From the NCBI RefSeq assembly GCF_002073975.1, contig NZ_CP020384.1, positions 2,604,001 through 2,668,000 of the forward strand: a stretch of 64,000 nt of DNA, given 5' to 3'. Source of the stretch: Rhodovulum sp. MB263 (GTDB lineage: Bacteria > Pseudomonadota > Alphaproteobacteria > Rhodobacterales > Rhodobacteraceae). Positions 53,714 to 64,000 of this stretch are shown here, in pieces. The stretch's first letter is position 1; each line of letters begins with the position of its first letter. The position numbers and the translations under genes were made by a program. The notes beneath the pieces are model-generated. The model was not told where the DNA came from. It made no database searches and saw only the letters and a program-made list of their open reading frames with translations.

Positions 53714-53891
53714 TCCGACAGGGCCGGACCGGGGGGCGCTGCACGAAGCTGCATGCGGCCCGGTCCGGCCCGCCTCTCGTCCCCGCCTGCTTCCCGCACC
53801 ACGTCTTTCCCGACCCGTCCATTTCGCGACCCGCCCCTTTCCCGACCCGCACCGACCCCCGCCCGGCGGGAGGAACGTAAGGAAACTGCCT

Positions 53892-54602
53892 TTGAACTCG
53901 GACCAATCTCTCCGACCCCGCCCGCACGACCCGTCCCGGGCCGGTTCCCAATCCCGGCCCCAGCCCCGGTCAGACGACCAGTCACACGACCAGTCACAGA
54001 CCCAGTCCCAGACCGACACGACCGCCGCCGACGATCCCGACGAGGTCGCCTATGTCTCGACGCTTCCCGGGGCACTCGGGACGATCGACACCGCCATCGC
54101 CATGGTCGAGTCCGTGCTGCTGGCCACCGGCGTGCTGCTTATGGCACTGAACACGGTCGCCAATGTGGTCGGGCGTTATCTGTTCCAGTCGAGCCTTTTC
54201 TTTACCGAGGAACTCAACCGCATCCTGATCGTGGTGATCACCTTCGCGGGCATCAGCTATGCCGCGCGCCAGGGCCGCCATATCCGGATGTCGGCCATCT
54301 ACGACGCCCTTCCGGTCCGCGCGCGCAAAATCCTGATGATCGTGATCGCGCTGACCACGGCCGTCCTGATGTTCGGACTGTGCTGGTTCGCGGTCGCCTA
54401 TCTTCTGACCCAGGCCGGGCGCGGCCGGGTCCTGCCCGCCCTGCAAATCCCGGTCTGGACGACGCTGGTGATCGTGCCCATCGGCCTCTTCATGACCGGC
54501 ATGCAATACCTTCTGACGGCGGTGAAGAACGCCATCTCGCGCGACGTCTACCTGTCGACGGCGGTTCTGGAAGGCTATGACGACGACGAGACGGAGGTCT
54601 GA
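53892..54602 (+). CDS. teaB: TRAP small permease (DctQ/TeaB-like)
   Basis: 236 residues with four membrane helices: [58 protein letters not shown] and [17 protein letters not shown]. DctQ features [10 protein letters not shown] and RQGRHIRM are present. The only usable start is TTG 53892 behind GTAAGGAAA, which adds an unusual ~50-residue Gln/Ser/Asp-rich, disordered N-terminus ([20 protein letters not shown]). It pairs with the large permease gene 3 bases downstream. Confidence 0.85.
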   Translation: MNSDQSLRPRPHDPSRAGSQSRPQPRSDDQSHDQSQTQSQTDTTAADDPDEVAYVSTLPGALGTIDTAIAMVESVLLATGVLLMALNTVANVVGRYLFQSSLFFTEELNRILIVVITFAGISYAARQGRHIRMSAIYDALPVRARKILMIVIALTTAVLMFGLCWFAVAYLLTQAGRGRVLPALQIPVWTTLVIVPIGLFMTGMQYLLTAVKNAISRDVYLSTAVLEGYDDDETEV

Positions 54603-54605
54603 ACC

Positions 54606-55901
54606 ATGGCAGCTGCAATCTTCTCGATCATGATCGTGCTGCTTCTGCTGGGCTTTCCGATGATGATCCCGCTGATCGCGGGGGCGCTGGTGGGCTTCGT
54701 GACGCTCTTCGGCGGTCTCGGCCAGCTTGAGACCATGATCCAGCAGATGATGGCGGGTATCCGTCCCGCCTCGCTGATCGCGGTGCCGATGTTCATCTTC
54801 GCCGCCGATATCATGACGCGGGGCCAAAGCGCGGGACGGCTGATCGACATGGTGATGGCCTTTGTCGGCCACCTCAAGGGCGGGCTCGCGATCTCGACCG
54901 CCGCCGCCTGCACCATGTTCGGCGCGGTCTCGGGCTCGACCCAGGCCACCGTGGTGGCCATCGGCGGCCCGCTGCGCCCCCGGATGCAGAAGGCGGGCTA
55001 TGGCGACAGCTTCATCCTGGCCCTCATCGTCAATGCCTCGGACATCGCCTTCCTGATCCCGCCCTCGATCGGGATGATCATCTATGGCGTGGTCTCGAAT
55101 ACCTCGATTGCCGAGCTCTTCATCGCGGGCATCGGGCCGGGGCTGCTGATCCTCGTGCTGTTCGCGATCTATTCCTGGGCCTATGCTGTCAGGAACGGGG
55201 TTCCGACCGAGCCCCGCGTCAGCTGGGGCGAGCGTCTGCGCGCGGTCCGCGCCGCGCTCTGGCCGCTCGGGTTTCCGGTGATCATCATCGGCGGCATCTA
55301 TGGCGGCATCTTCAGCCCGACCGAGGCGGCCGCGGCCTGCGTGCTCTACGCGCTGATCCTCGAGACCATCGTCTTCCGCGAGATGGGCCTTCGCGACATC
55401 TACCGCACCGCCAAGTCGACCGGGCTCATCACCGGGGTCGTCTTCATCCTGGTGGCGGCGGGCGCGGCCTTCTCCTGGGTGATTTCCTTCGCCCAGATCC
55501 CGCAGGCCATCCTCTCGGCGGTCGGTATCGACCAGATGGGCCAGATCGGGGTGCTGTTCGCGATCTCGGTGGCCTTCTTCATCGGGTGCATGTTCGTCGA
55601 CCCGATCGTGGTGATCCTGATCCTGGTGCCGATCTTCGCGCCGGTCGTGTCGGATGTCGGGCTCGACCCGGTGCTGGTCGGCACGCTGATCACGCTGCAG
55701 GTCGCCATCGGCTCGGCCACGCCGCCCTTCGGCTGCGATATCTTCACCGCCATCGCCGTCTTCAAACGTCCCTACATGGAGGTGATCCGGGGCACGCCGC
55801 CCTTCATCCTCATCCTGCTCGGCGTCTCGGTGGCGCTGATCTTCTTCCCTCAGATTGCGCTTTTCCTCCGCGACCTCGCCTTCGCCGGCGAGGCCGGGTG
55901 A
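54606..55901 (+). CDS. teaC: TRAP large permease (DctM/TeaC-like)
   Basis: 431-residue permease with about twelve to thirteen helices. DctM signatures are FPMMIPLIAGALVGF, AVPMFIFAADIMTRGQSAGRLIDM, STAAACTMFGAVSGSTQATV, LIPPSIGMIIYGVVSNTSIAELFIAG, GGIYGGIFSPTEAAAACVLY and GSATPPFGCDIFTAIAVF. It forms the sodium-coupled transport channel with the small permease and receives substrate from the binding protein. A universal stress protein gene follows after 19 bases. Confidence 0.92.
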   Translation: MAAAIFSIMIVLLLLGFPMMIPLIAGALVGFVTLFGGLGQLETMIQQMMAGIRPASLIAVPMFIFAADIMTRGQSAGRLIDMVMAFVGHLKGGLAISTAAACTMFGAVSGSTQATVVAIGGPLRPRMQKAGYGDSFILALIVNASDIAFLIPPSIGMIIYGVVSNTSIAELFIAGIGPGLLILVLFAIYSWAYAVRNGVPTEPRVSWGERLRAVRAALWPLGFPVIIIGGIYGGIFSPTEAAAACVLYALILETIVFREMGLRDIYRTAKSTGLITGVVFILVAAGAAFSWVISFAQIPQAILSAVGIDQMGQIGVLFAISVAFFIGCMFVDPIVVILILVPIFAPVVSDVGLDPVLVGTLITLQVAIGSATPPFGCDIFTAIAVFKRPYMEVIRGTPPFILILLGVSVALIFFPQIALFLRDLAFAGEAG

Positions 55902-55920
55902 CGGCGGAAAGGAGACCTGT

Positions 55921-56358
55921 TTGTTCAAGTCGATCCTCGTTCCCTATGATGGCTCGGCCGGCGCCGAGCGCGCGCTGCGCCAGGCGGTCGAGCTGGCAAG
56001 GCTCTGCGACGCCCAGCTTTCGGTGCTGACCGTGTTCCGGCACCATTCGATGCTCGAGGCCTCGCTCTCGATGGTCCGCAAGGACGAGCCGGGGCCACTT
56101 GACGACGCGATGCGCGGCTATGCCCGCGAGGTGGCGGAATATGCCAAGAGGCTGGCACGCGAAGCCGGCGCCGAGAGCGCGCGCGCCTTCATCAAGGCCG
56201 GGCCGCCCGCCCGCACCATCATCCGCTTCGCCCGCGAGCACGAGAACGACCTGATCGTGATCGGCAGCCGCGGGCTCGGCTCGGTCGAGAACTATCTGCT
56301 GGGCAGCGTCTCGCACAAGGTGACGGGGCTGGCCGATTGCCCGGTCCTGGTGGTCTGA
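55921..56358 (+). CDS. teaD: Universal stress protein (TeaD-like)
   Basis: 145-residue UspA-fold protein. The start is TTG 55921 behind AAAGGAGACCTG. The N-terminus FKSILVPYDGSAGAERALRQA and the nucleotide-binding G-x2-G-x9-G-S motif (GSRGLGSVENYLLGSVSHKV) indicate ATP binding. TeaD, encoded after teaABC, is reported to regulate TeaABC transport; the position here is the same. It ends the unit, since the next gene is convergent. Confidence 0.88.
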   Translation: MFKSILVPYDGSAGAERALRQAVELARLCDAQLSVLTVFRHHSMLEASLSMVRKDEPGPLDDAMRGYAREVAEYAKRLAREAGAESARAFIKAGPPARTIIRFAREHENDLIVIGSRGLGSVENYLLGSVSHKVTGLADCPVLVV

Positions 56359-56379
56359 GCCCCCTTGCCCGGGCCCGCC

Positions 56380-57081
56380 CTAAAGCCCGAGACAGAGCCG
56401 GTAGCTTTGCGCGAAATGCTCGCGCGTATAGGTGATCGGCGCCTCATAAAGCCAGGTCTGCCGCTCCATCACCAGCACCGGGTCGGCGGGCTCACAGCCC
56501 AGCGCGGCGGCCGCAGCCTGCCCGGCCGGTTCGGCATGGCACGCCATCCCGCCATGGGTATAGGGCGCCTCGCGCACCAGCCATTCATTGGCGCTGACCG
56601 CCGCCAGATCGGCCCCGGCGATACCGGGAACGGTCCGCAGCACGACCCAGCGGCGTTCGAACATATGGGGGGCGCCATCCGCGAGATGCAGGCTTTCTAT
56701 GTAAAGCGTCTCTTCCGCCTCAGGCAGCTTCAGCCGGGCGCGCACCGTCTCGGGCGCGGGCCCGGTTGCACGTGTCAGCAGCCGGTAGCCATAGACATGC
56801 CCGCGCGCCTCGACCTCGCGCCGGATCTGCGGAATATCCAGCGTCGCCTTGCGCTGCGGCGCCTCGAGCACCCGGGTCCCGGCCTTGCGGCGCCGGTCGA
56901 GGAACCCCGCCTCGGCCAGATCGCGCAGCGCCCGGTTCACCGTCGCCCGGGCACAGCCGAATTCGGCCGCGATATCGGCCTCGTTCGGGATGAAGCCCCC
57001 CGGCGGATAGGTCCGGTCGCGGATCCGCAACATGATCGTGTCGCGGATCGACTGCCATGTCATCGCCCGGTCCCCGGCCAT
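56380..57081 (-). CDS. hutC: GntR/HutC-type repressor of histidine utilisation
   Basis: 233-residue regulator. The N-terminal GntR helix-turn-helix (MTWQSIRDTIMLRIRDRTYPP, NEADIAAEFGCARATVNRALRDLAEAGFLDRRRKAGT) and the C-terminal UTRA effector domain (YRLLTRATGP, LYIESLHLADGAPHMFERRWV, MERQTWLYEAPITYTREHF) are complete. HutC responds to urocanate. It starts 2 bases after hutF, so it is cotranscribed with it. ATG 57063 is an alternative, six residues shorter. Confidence 0.9.
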   Translation of the reverse strand: MAGDRAMTWQSIRDTIMLRIRDRTYPPGGFIPNEADIAAEFGCARATVNRALRDLAEAGFLDRRRKAGTRVLEAPQRKATLDIPQIRREVEARGHVYGYRLLTRATGPAPETVRARLKLPEAEETLYIESLHLADGAPHMFERRWVVLRTVPGIAGADLAAVSANEWLVREAPYTHGGMACHAEPAGQAAAAALGCEPADPVLVMERQTWLYEAPITYTREHFAQSYRLCLGL

Positions 57082-57083
57082 GG

Positions 57084-58454
57084 CTACAGACCGTCGCGAA
57101 GACGTCGCATCGCGGCGCCGTAGCTCGCCACGATCTCGTCGCGCCGGACATGCCGCCCGCCCTGCACCACATGGCGCCCGGCGGCCCAGACATCGCTGAC
57201 GGCGCGGTCGTCGCCCGCGAAGATCCAGGTGTCGAGCAGCAGATCGCCCTGCCGCCCGATGCCGTCGGCCCCCATGTCGCCCAGCGCCAGCAGATCGGCC
57301 CAGTTGCCCACCGCAAGCCCGCCGCTGGCGCGCCCGGCCGCCTGCGCCCCGCCCTCGGCCGCGCCCTGGAACAGCACCCGCCCGGTCGAGCGGTCTTCGG
57401 ACGCCAGCGCCGCGCGGGTGCGGTCGCGCAGCCGCTGCGAATAGTCGAGCGTGCGCAGCTCCTCGCTCAGCGAGATCCGGATATTGCTGTCCGAGCCCAC
57501 GCCGAAGCGCCCGCCCGCCGCGACCCAGCGCACGCCGTCGAAGATGCCATCGCCGAGGCTCGATTCGGTGATCGGGCAAAGCCCCGCGACCGCACCGGTC
57601 GCGGCCAGCGCCAGAGTCTCGGCAGGCTCCATCTGGGTCGCGTGGATCGGGCACCAGCGGGCATCGACAGGCGCATTTTCCAGCAGCCATTCGACCGGAC
57701 GCCGGCCGGTCGCGGCCAGCACCTCGTCGACCTCGGCCTGCTGCTCGGCGATATGGATATGGATCGGCCCGTCGGGCGCCAGGGCCTCGGCCGCCGCCAG
57801 CCCCGCGGCATCGACCGCGCGCAGGGAATGCGGCGCGACGCCCATCCGGCAATCGGGGGCCAGGGCCGCGACATGGGCCGCCGCGCCCTCGAAAAGCTGC
57901 GCGAACCGGTCGGGATCGTTGCCGAAGCGGTCCTGCCCCGCAACCAACGGTCGGCGGTCGAGCCCGCCATAGGTGTAAAGCACCGGCAGCAGCGTCAGGC
58001 CGATGCCCGAGACCGTCGCCGCCGCCGCGATCCGGCCCGACATCTCGGCCGGATCGGCATAGGGCGCGCCGCCCGGGCCATGATGCAGGTAGTGGAACTC
58101 GACATTGGTGGCATAGCCCGCCTCCAGCATCTCCATCTGCACGAAGGCGGCGATGGCCTCGACATCCTCGGGACCGAGCCGGTCGAGAAAGCGGTACATG
58201 AGCCGCCGCCAGGTCCAGAAACTGTCGCGCGGATCGGGACCGCGGGATTCGGTCAGCCCCGCCATCGCCCGCTGAAAGGCATGGCTGTGCAGGTTCGCAG
58301 GCGCCGGCAAAAGCGTCCCGACGACCGTCGCTCCGAGCGGACAAGGCACGTTTTCCCGCAATTCCGCGATCTTGCCGCCGCTTTCCACGGCGATTTCCAC
58401 GTTCTCCGCCCAGAAATTCATCACAAGCGCATGCCGCGCCCAGACCCTCTGCAT
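57084..58454 (-). CDS. hutF: Formimidoylglutamate deiminase
   Basis: 456-residue amidohydrolase that converts formiminoglutamate to N-formylglutamate and ammonia. Metal ligands are HSHAFQRAM (in ANLHSHAF), the conserved HIHIAEQQAEVDE, HATQMEPAE and the late GSDSNIRISLSEELR. Its presence with hutG defines the five-enzyme histidine pathway through formylglutamate. It diverges from hutI, sharing a short regulatory region with it. Confidence 0.94.
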   Translation of the reverse strand: MQRVWARHALVMNFWAENVEIAVESGGKIAELRENVPCPLGATVVGTLLPAPANLHSHAFQRAMAGLTESRGPDPRDSFWTWRRLMYRFLDRLGPEDVEAIAAFVQMEMLEAGYATNVEFHYLHHGPGGAPYADPAEMSGRIAAAATVSGIGLTLLPVLYTYGGLDRRPLVAGQDRFGNDPDRFAQLFEGAAAHVAALAPDCRMGVAPHSLRAVDAAGLAAAEALAPDGPIHIHIAEQQAEVDEVLAATGRRPVEWLLENAPVDARWCPIHATQMEPAETLALAATGAVAGLCPITESSLGDGIFDGVRWVAAGGRFGVGSDSNIRISLSEELRTLDYSQRLRDRTRAALASEDRSTGRVLFQGAAEGGAQAAGRASGGLAVGNWADLLALGDMGADGIGRQGDLLLDTWIFAGDDRAVSDVWAAGRHVVQGGRHVRRDEIVASYGAAMRRLRDGL

Positions 58455-58471
58455 CGCCTGACCCTCCGAGT

Positions 58472-58512
58472 TTGACTTGATTATTATGTGCAGACATATA
58501 ATCTCGAATCAA
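58472..58512. promoter_or_regulatory. Divergent hut promoter region with dyad
   Basis: The region between hutF and hutI is only 73 bases and AT-rich. Plus strand: TTGACT (58472) and TATAAT (58497) with 19 bases between. Minus strand: TTGATT (58507-58512) and CATAAT (58483-58488) with 18 between. The overlap holds an imperfect dyad, ATTATGTGCAGACATATAAT (58483-58502), a plausible HutC site. Placement of both promoters over one dyad suggests joint repression of hutFC and hutIHG. Confidence 0.55.
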
Positions 58513-58527
58513 GGAGGAGCCGATAAC

Positions 58528-59711
58528 ATGACAGATCTCACCCTTGCCAATGCGACCATCCTGCCACTCGGCCAGAACGCGCCGAGGCGGATCGAGCGGG
58601 GCTGGCTCAGGATCGAGGGCGGCCGCATCGCGGCGCTTGGCGAGGGCCCGGCCCCCGAGGGCGGCCCGGTCGAGGATCTGGGCGGCCGTCTGCTCACGCC
58701 CGCGCTGGTCGATTGCCATACCCATCTCGTCTATGGCGGCAGCCGCGCCCGCGAATTCGAGATGCGGCTGGAAGGCGCCGGCTATGAAGAGATCGCGCGG
58801 GCAGGCGGAGGCATCCTTTCCACCGTCACCGCGACCCGCGCGGCCTCCGAGGATGAACTTGTGGCCTCCGCCCTGCCCCGGCTGGATTGCCTGCTGGCCG
58901 AGGGCGCGGGTACGGTCGAGGTCAAGTCGGGCTACGGGCTGACCGTCGAGGACGAGCTGAAGATGCTGCGCGCGGCGCGGCGGCTGGGCCGCGAACGCCC
59001 GGTCCGGATCGTGACCAGCTGGCTCGCCGCCCACGCCCTGCCGCCCGAATACAAGGACCGTGCCGAGGCCTATATCGACGAGATCGTGATCGGGGGGCTG
59101 CGGGTCGCCCATGACGAGGGGCTGGTCGATGCGGTCGACGGCTTCTGCGAGGGCATCGCCTTCTCTCCTGCCCAGATGGCCCGGATCTTCGACGTCGCGG
59201 CCGAGCTGGGCCTGCCGGTCAAGCTTCATGCCGAGCAGCTCTCGCATCTGGGTGGCAGCCTGCTGGTGGCCGAACGCGGCGGGCTCTCGGCAGATCATGT
59301 CGAACATGCCGATGCCACCGATGCCGCGGCGCTGGCCCGGGCGGGCGCGGTCGCGGTGCTGCTGCCGGGCGCCTTCTATACGCTCCGCGAGACGCAGATG
59401 CCGCCCGTCGCCGCCTTCCGCGAGGCGGGCACCGCGATGGCGCTGGCGACCGATTGCAACCCGGGCACCTCGCCGCTGACCTCGCTTCTGCTGAGCATGA
59501 ACATGGCCGCGACGCTGTTCCGGCTGACCCCGGACGAATGCCTGCGCGGCGTCACGGCGAACGGCGCCCGGGCGCTGGGGCTGACCGATTGCGGCCAGCT
59601 GGCGCCGGGCCTGCGCGCCGATCTTGCCGTCTGGGACATCGCCGAACCGGCCGAACTGACCTACCGGATCGGCTTCAACCCGCTTCACGCCCGTTATTTC
59701 GAGGGATGCAA

Positions 59712-59718
<7 letters not shown>
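58528..59718 (+). CDS. hutI: Imidazolonepropionase
   Basis: 396-residue amidohydrolase that opens imidazolonepropionate to formiminoglutamate. Metal ligands and motifs: [66 protein letters not shown], and [19 protein letters not shown] 58528 follows AAGGAGGAGCCGATAAC. Its last codons overlap the hutH start. Confidence 0.95.
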
Positions 59719-61228
<1,510 letters not shown>

Positions 61229-61232
<4 letters not shown>

Positions 61233-62023
61233 CCCCCGTCGAGATCACCCGGGGCGACAGCCCCGTCATCCTCGGACTGCCCCATACCGGCACCCATGTG
61301 CCCGAGGACATCCTTGACCGGCTGAATGACCGGGGGCGTGAGCTGACCGATACCGACTGGCATGTGCATGAGCTTTACGACGGGCTCCTGCCCGGGGCGA
61401 CCACCGTGCGCGCCACCTTCCACCGCTACGTGATCGACGCCAACCGCCCACCCGAGGATGAAAGCCTCTATCCCGGGCAGAACACCACCGGTCTGGTGCC
61501 GCTGACCGATTTCGACGGCGAGCAGATCTGGGACACGCCCCCCGACGCGGCCGAGACCGCCCGTAGGCTGGCCGAATTCCACGCCCCCTATCACGCGGCG
61601 CTGGCGGCCGAGATCGCGCGGGTCCGTGCCCGCCATGGCGTCGCGGTCCTCTATGACTGCCACTCGATCCGCTCGGTCATTCCCTATCTGTTCGAGGGCA
61701 CCCTGCCCGATTTCAACATCGGCACCGCCAATGGCACGACCTGCGCGCCCGGGATCGCCGAGGCCGTTGCAGATGTCTGCGCCAGGGCCGAGGGCTATAC
61801 CCATGTGCAGAACGGCCGTTTCAAGGGCGGCTGGACCACGCGCCATTACGGGCGGCCCGAGACCGGGGTTCACGCGATCCAGATGGAACTGGCGCAATCG
61901 ACCCATCTGACCGCCGAGGCCGCGCCCTTCGCGCTCGACCCCGACAAGGCAGCGCGGCTGCGCCCGCATCTGGCCGGGATCCTTGCCCGGATCGAGGCGC
62001 TGGCGCCGGAGCTGGCCCTGTGA
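61229..62023 (+). CDS. hutG: N-formylglutamate deformylase
   Basis: 264-residue N-formylglutamate amidohydrolase family enzyme giving glutamate and formate, the last step after HutF. Motifs: [55 protein letters not shown] (over two stretches), [25 protein letters not shown]. It overlaps hutH by four bases and the CoA-transferase gene by four bases (GTGA). No urocanase gene follows. Confidence 0.93.
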
Positions 62024-63216
62024 AGCCGCTGGAAGGCCTCCGCATCCTCGATCTGACCCGGGTCCTTGCAGGCCCCTTCGCGACCGCGATCCTTGCCGAT
62101 CTGGGCGCCGAGGTGATCAAGATCGAGCCGCCCCGGGGAGACGAATACCGCCATATCGGCCCGTTCCGCGACGGCGAATCCGCGCTGTTCTCGCTGAGCA
62201 ATCGCGGCAAGCACTCGGTCGTTCTGGACCTCAAGGCGCCCGAGGGGCAGGCCCTGGCGCGCCGGCTTGCCGCCGGTTGCGACGTGGTGGTCGAGAATTT
62301 CCGCCCCGGCGTCGCCGCAAGGCTGGGCCTCGGCGCCGAGGATCTGCGCCGCGACAATCCCGGCCTCGTCCATTGCGCAATTTCGGGTTTCGGACAGGAC
62401 GGCCCCGCGGCGGACCTGCCCGCCTATGACATCGTCGTGCAGGCGATGTCGGGCTGGATGGCCGCGACCGGCGAGGAAGGCGGCGCGCCCCTGAAGGTGG
62501 GCGAGGCGCTGGGCGATGTCGCGGCCGGGCTTTACGCCGTCATCGCGATCCTCGCGGCGCTGGTCGGCCGGGCCCGCAGCGGCAAGGGCGCGACGCTTGA
62601 TGTCGCGATGCTCGATTGTCTGGTGGCGATGCTGCCGACGAGCCACGCGCTTCATCTTTACGCGAATGCCCCGGTGCCCCGCGTCGGCAACCGCCATCCG
62701 TTCTCGACCCCCTTCGGCGCCTTCCGTACCGCCGACGGCCATGTCGTCATCGCCGTGCTGAGCCCGCGCCAGTTCGCGGGGCTCTGTGCTGCGATCGGCC
62801 GGCCCGAAGCGGCCGAGGATCCGCGCTTTGCCACCGACGAACTGCGCACCGCGCATGAGCCCGAGATCCGCGCCATGATCGAGGCCTGGACCGGCCCCAT
62901 CCCTGCCGCCGAAGCGGTCGCAGCGCTGTCGGCCGCCAAGGTGCCTGCCGCGCCGATCCTGACGCTGGCCGATCAGCTTGCCTCGGATCATGCCGCGGCG
63001 CGCGGGCTGGTGAGCGAGCTGCCCCATCCCCGGCTGGGCAAGGCCCCGGTGGTGGGCCAGCCGGTCCGCTTCGACGGGCAGGCGCCGCTGGCCGGGACCG
63101 GCGCGCCCGCACTGGGCAGCGGCACCCGCGCGGTGCTGGAAGGGCTCGGGCTCGATCGGGACCAGATCGCGGGGCTCGTGGCCGCCGGAATTGTCAGGGA
63201 GTATGAGGATGCGTGA
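62020..63216 (+). CDS. CaiB/BaiF-family CoA-transferase
   Basis: 398-residue class III CoA-transferase. It starts LEGLRILDLTRVLAGPFATAILADLGAEVIKIEPP and carries the catalytic Asp in the region VVQAMSGWMAATGE/GEALGDVAAGLYAVIAILAAL. RQFAGLCAAIGRPE and SAAKVPAAPI are further family features. It moves CoA between acyl-CoA and a free acid. It is coupled to hutG by GTGA and overlaps the acyl-CoA dehydrogenase gene by 8 bases, so it may form a catabolic tail of the hut transcript. Substrate unknown. Confidence 0.9.
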   Translation: MKPLEGLRILDLTRVLAGPFATAILADLGAEVIKIEPPRGDEYRHIGPFRDGESALFSLSNRGKHSVVLDLKAPEGQALARRLAAGCDVVVENFRPGVAARLGLGAEDLRRDNPGLVHCAISGFGQDGPAADLPAYDIVVQAMSGWMAATGEEGGAPLKVGEALGDVAAGLYAVIAILAALVGRARSGKGATLDVAMLDCLVAMLPTSHALHLYANAPVPRVGNRHPFSTPFGAFRTADGHVVIAVLSPRQFAGLCAAIGRPEAAEDPRFATDELRTAHEPEIRAMIEAWTGPIPAAEAVAALSAAKVPAAPILTLADQLASDHAAARGLVSELPHPRLGKAPVVGQPVRFDGQAPLAGTGAPALGSGTRAVLEGLGLDRDQIAGLVAAGIVREYEDA

Positions 63217-64000
63217 GTTCGACCATCTGCTGAGCGCCGAGGAATGCCAGTTCCTCGACATGCTGGAGAGGTTTGCCGCCGAGGTGCTTACCCCGCAGGC
63301 GGGTGAGACCGACCGCACGGGCGCCTTCGTCCATGCCCAGCTGGCGGCGCTGGCCGAGACCGGAATGATGGGCGCGAACATGCCCGAGCGCTGGGGCGGT
63401 GCCGACATCTCGGCCCATGCCCTGTTCGAGGCAGTCGCGGCGGTCGCGGGCGGCTGCGGCTCGACGGTCTCGGCGCTGACCGCGCATTACCTCGCGACCG
63501 ACAGCCTGCTGCTGGGCGGCGATGACGCGATCCGCGCGCGCTTCCTTCCGGCGGCGGCCGAGGGCCGGATGCTGGGCGCCTTCGGGCTGACCGAACCCAA
63601 TGCCGGCTCGGACCCGGCCGACATGCGCACCCGCGCCACGCGGGACGGCGAGAGCTGGCATATCAAGGGCCGGAAATGCTTCATCTCGAATGGCGGCGTT
63701 GCCGATTTCGTCGTCGTCTTCTGCGTGACCGACCCCGAGGCGGGCCATCGCGGGATCTCGGCCTTCGTGGTCGAGAAGGGCACGCCCGGACTGGTGCCCG
63801 GCCGGGTCGAGCAGACCATGGGGCTGAAGGGTGGCCATGTCTGGGAACTCGATCTCGACGTGACCGTGCCCGATGCAAACCGCGTCGGCCCCGAGGGCTC
63901 GGGCTTCAAGACCGCGATGAAGGTGCTCGACAACGGCCGGACCGAGGTCGCGGCCATGGCCGTCGGCATCGCCCGCGCGGCCCTGTCCGAGGCCCGCGAC
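63209..64000 (+). CDS. Acyl-CoA dehydrogenase (partial, cut by window end)
   Basis: The first 264 codons are present; the gene runs off the window. The N-terminal and middle domains are typical: AEVLTPQAGETDRTGAF, GMMGANMPERWGG, GAFGLTEPNAGSDPADMRTRA (FAD/substrate loop), IKGRKCFISNGGVADFVVVF, GLKGGHVWELDLDVTVP. It oxidises an acyl-CoA to the enoyl-CoA with FAD. Overlap with the CoA-transferase stop (ATGCGTGA) suggests both act on the same acid. Confidence 0.93.
   Translation, partial: MREFDHLLSAEECQFLDMLERFAAEVLTPQAGETDRTGAFVHAQLAALAETGMMGANMPERWGGADISAHALFEAVAAVAGGCGSTVSALTAHYLATDSLLLGGDDAIRARFLPAAAEGRMLGAFGLTEPNAGSDPADMRTRATRDGESWHIKGRKCFISNGGVADFVVVFCVTDPEAGHRGISAFVVEKGTPGLVPGRVEQTMGLKGGHVWELDLDVTVPDANRVGPEGSGFKTAMKVLDNGRTEVAAMAVGIARAALSEARD

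Overview
The window is a GC-rich, gene-dense bacterial chromosome segment. Operon-style overlaps (ATGA/GTGA junctions), GTG/TTG starts, an RpoH-type sigma factor, PqiABC, a two-step HutF/HutG histidine pathway and the overall protein character point to an alphaproteobacterium of the Rhodobacteraceae (Rhodobacter/Rhodovulum/Paracoccus type). A TRAP system that looks like the ectoine transporter TeaABC-TeaD suggests a marine or salt-exposed lifestyle. The genus is inference.

Layout. 0.2-2.2 kb: galU and a glycosyl hydrolase gene broken by two homopolymer frameshifts. 2.5-6.4 kb: a pqiA1-pqiA2-pqiB-pqiC lipid-transport (MCE) operon. 6.6-9.1 kb: class III aminotransferase, YbaK deacylase, FmdB zinc ribbon, small membrane protein. 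9.2-11.1 kb: hisE-hisF and hisA. 11.3-15.3 kb: DUF2147 protein, a small membrane protein divergent from an RluD-type pseudouridine synthase (their start codons overlap in one CATG), rpoH, ankyrin protein. 15.3-21.6 kb, all minus strand: AEC carrier, MBL hydrolase, tatD, holB, tmk, D,D-carboxypeptidase, SPOR lipoprotein. Then tRNA-Ser(UGA), and an AraC regulator divergent from a drug-type MFS exporter.

24.2-29.1 kb: an accessory stretch with almost 1.9 kb that shows no gene around one tiny membrane protein, followed by a MarR regulator and a short UvrA-like ATPase. 29.3-34.5 kb: DegT-type aminotransferase, phosphoglycolate phosphatase, glmU, glmS. 34.9-41.7 kb: YhhJ/RbbA/HlyD-type export system and an MFS carrier. 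42.0-49.5 kb: five-haem cytochrome c, zinc metallopeptidase-like protein, large MscS channel, FAD/NAD(P)-binding protein.

49.9-51.2 kb: a decayed IS481-family element with CTAG target duplications. Its transposase gene is interrupted by six short hairpin units of two families, each about 42 nt. This is the most unusual feature of the window. 51.7-56.4 kb: TetR regulator, TeaABC-like TRAP genes, universal stress protein. 56.4-64 kb: hut locus (hutC, hutF, hutI, hutH, hutG; no hutU in the window) running into a CaiB/BaiF CoA-transferase and a truncated acyl-CoA dehydrogenase.

No CRISPR array, rRNA, origin or prophage was seen.
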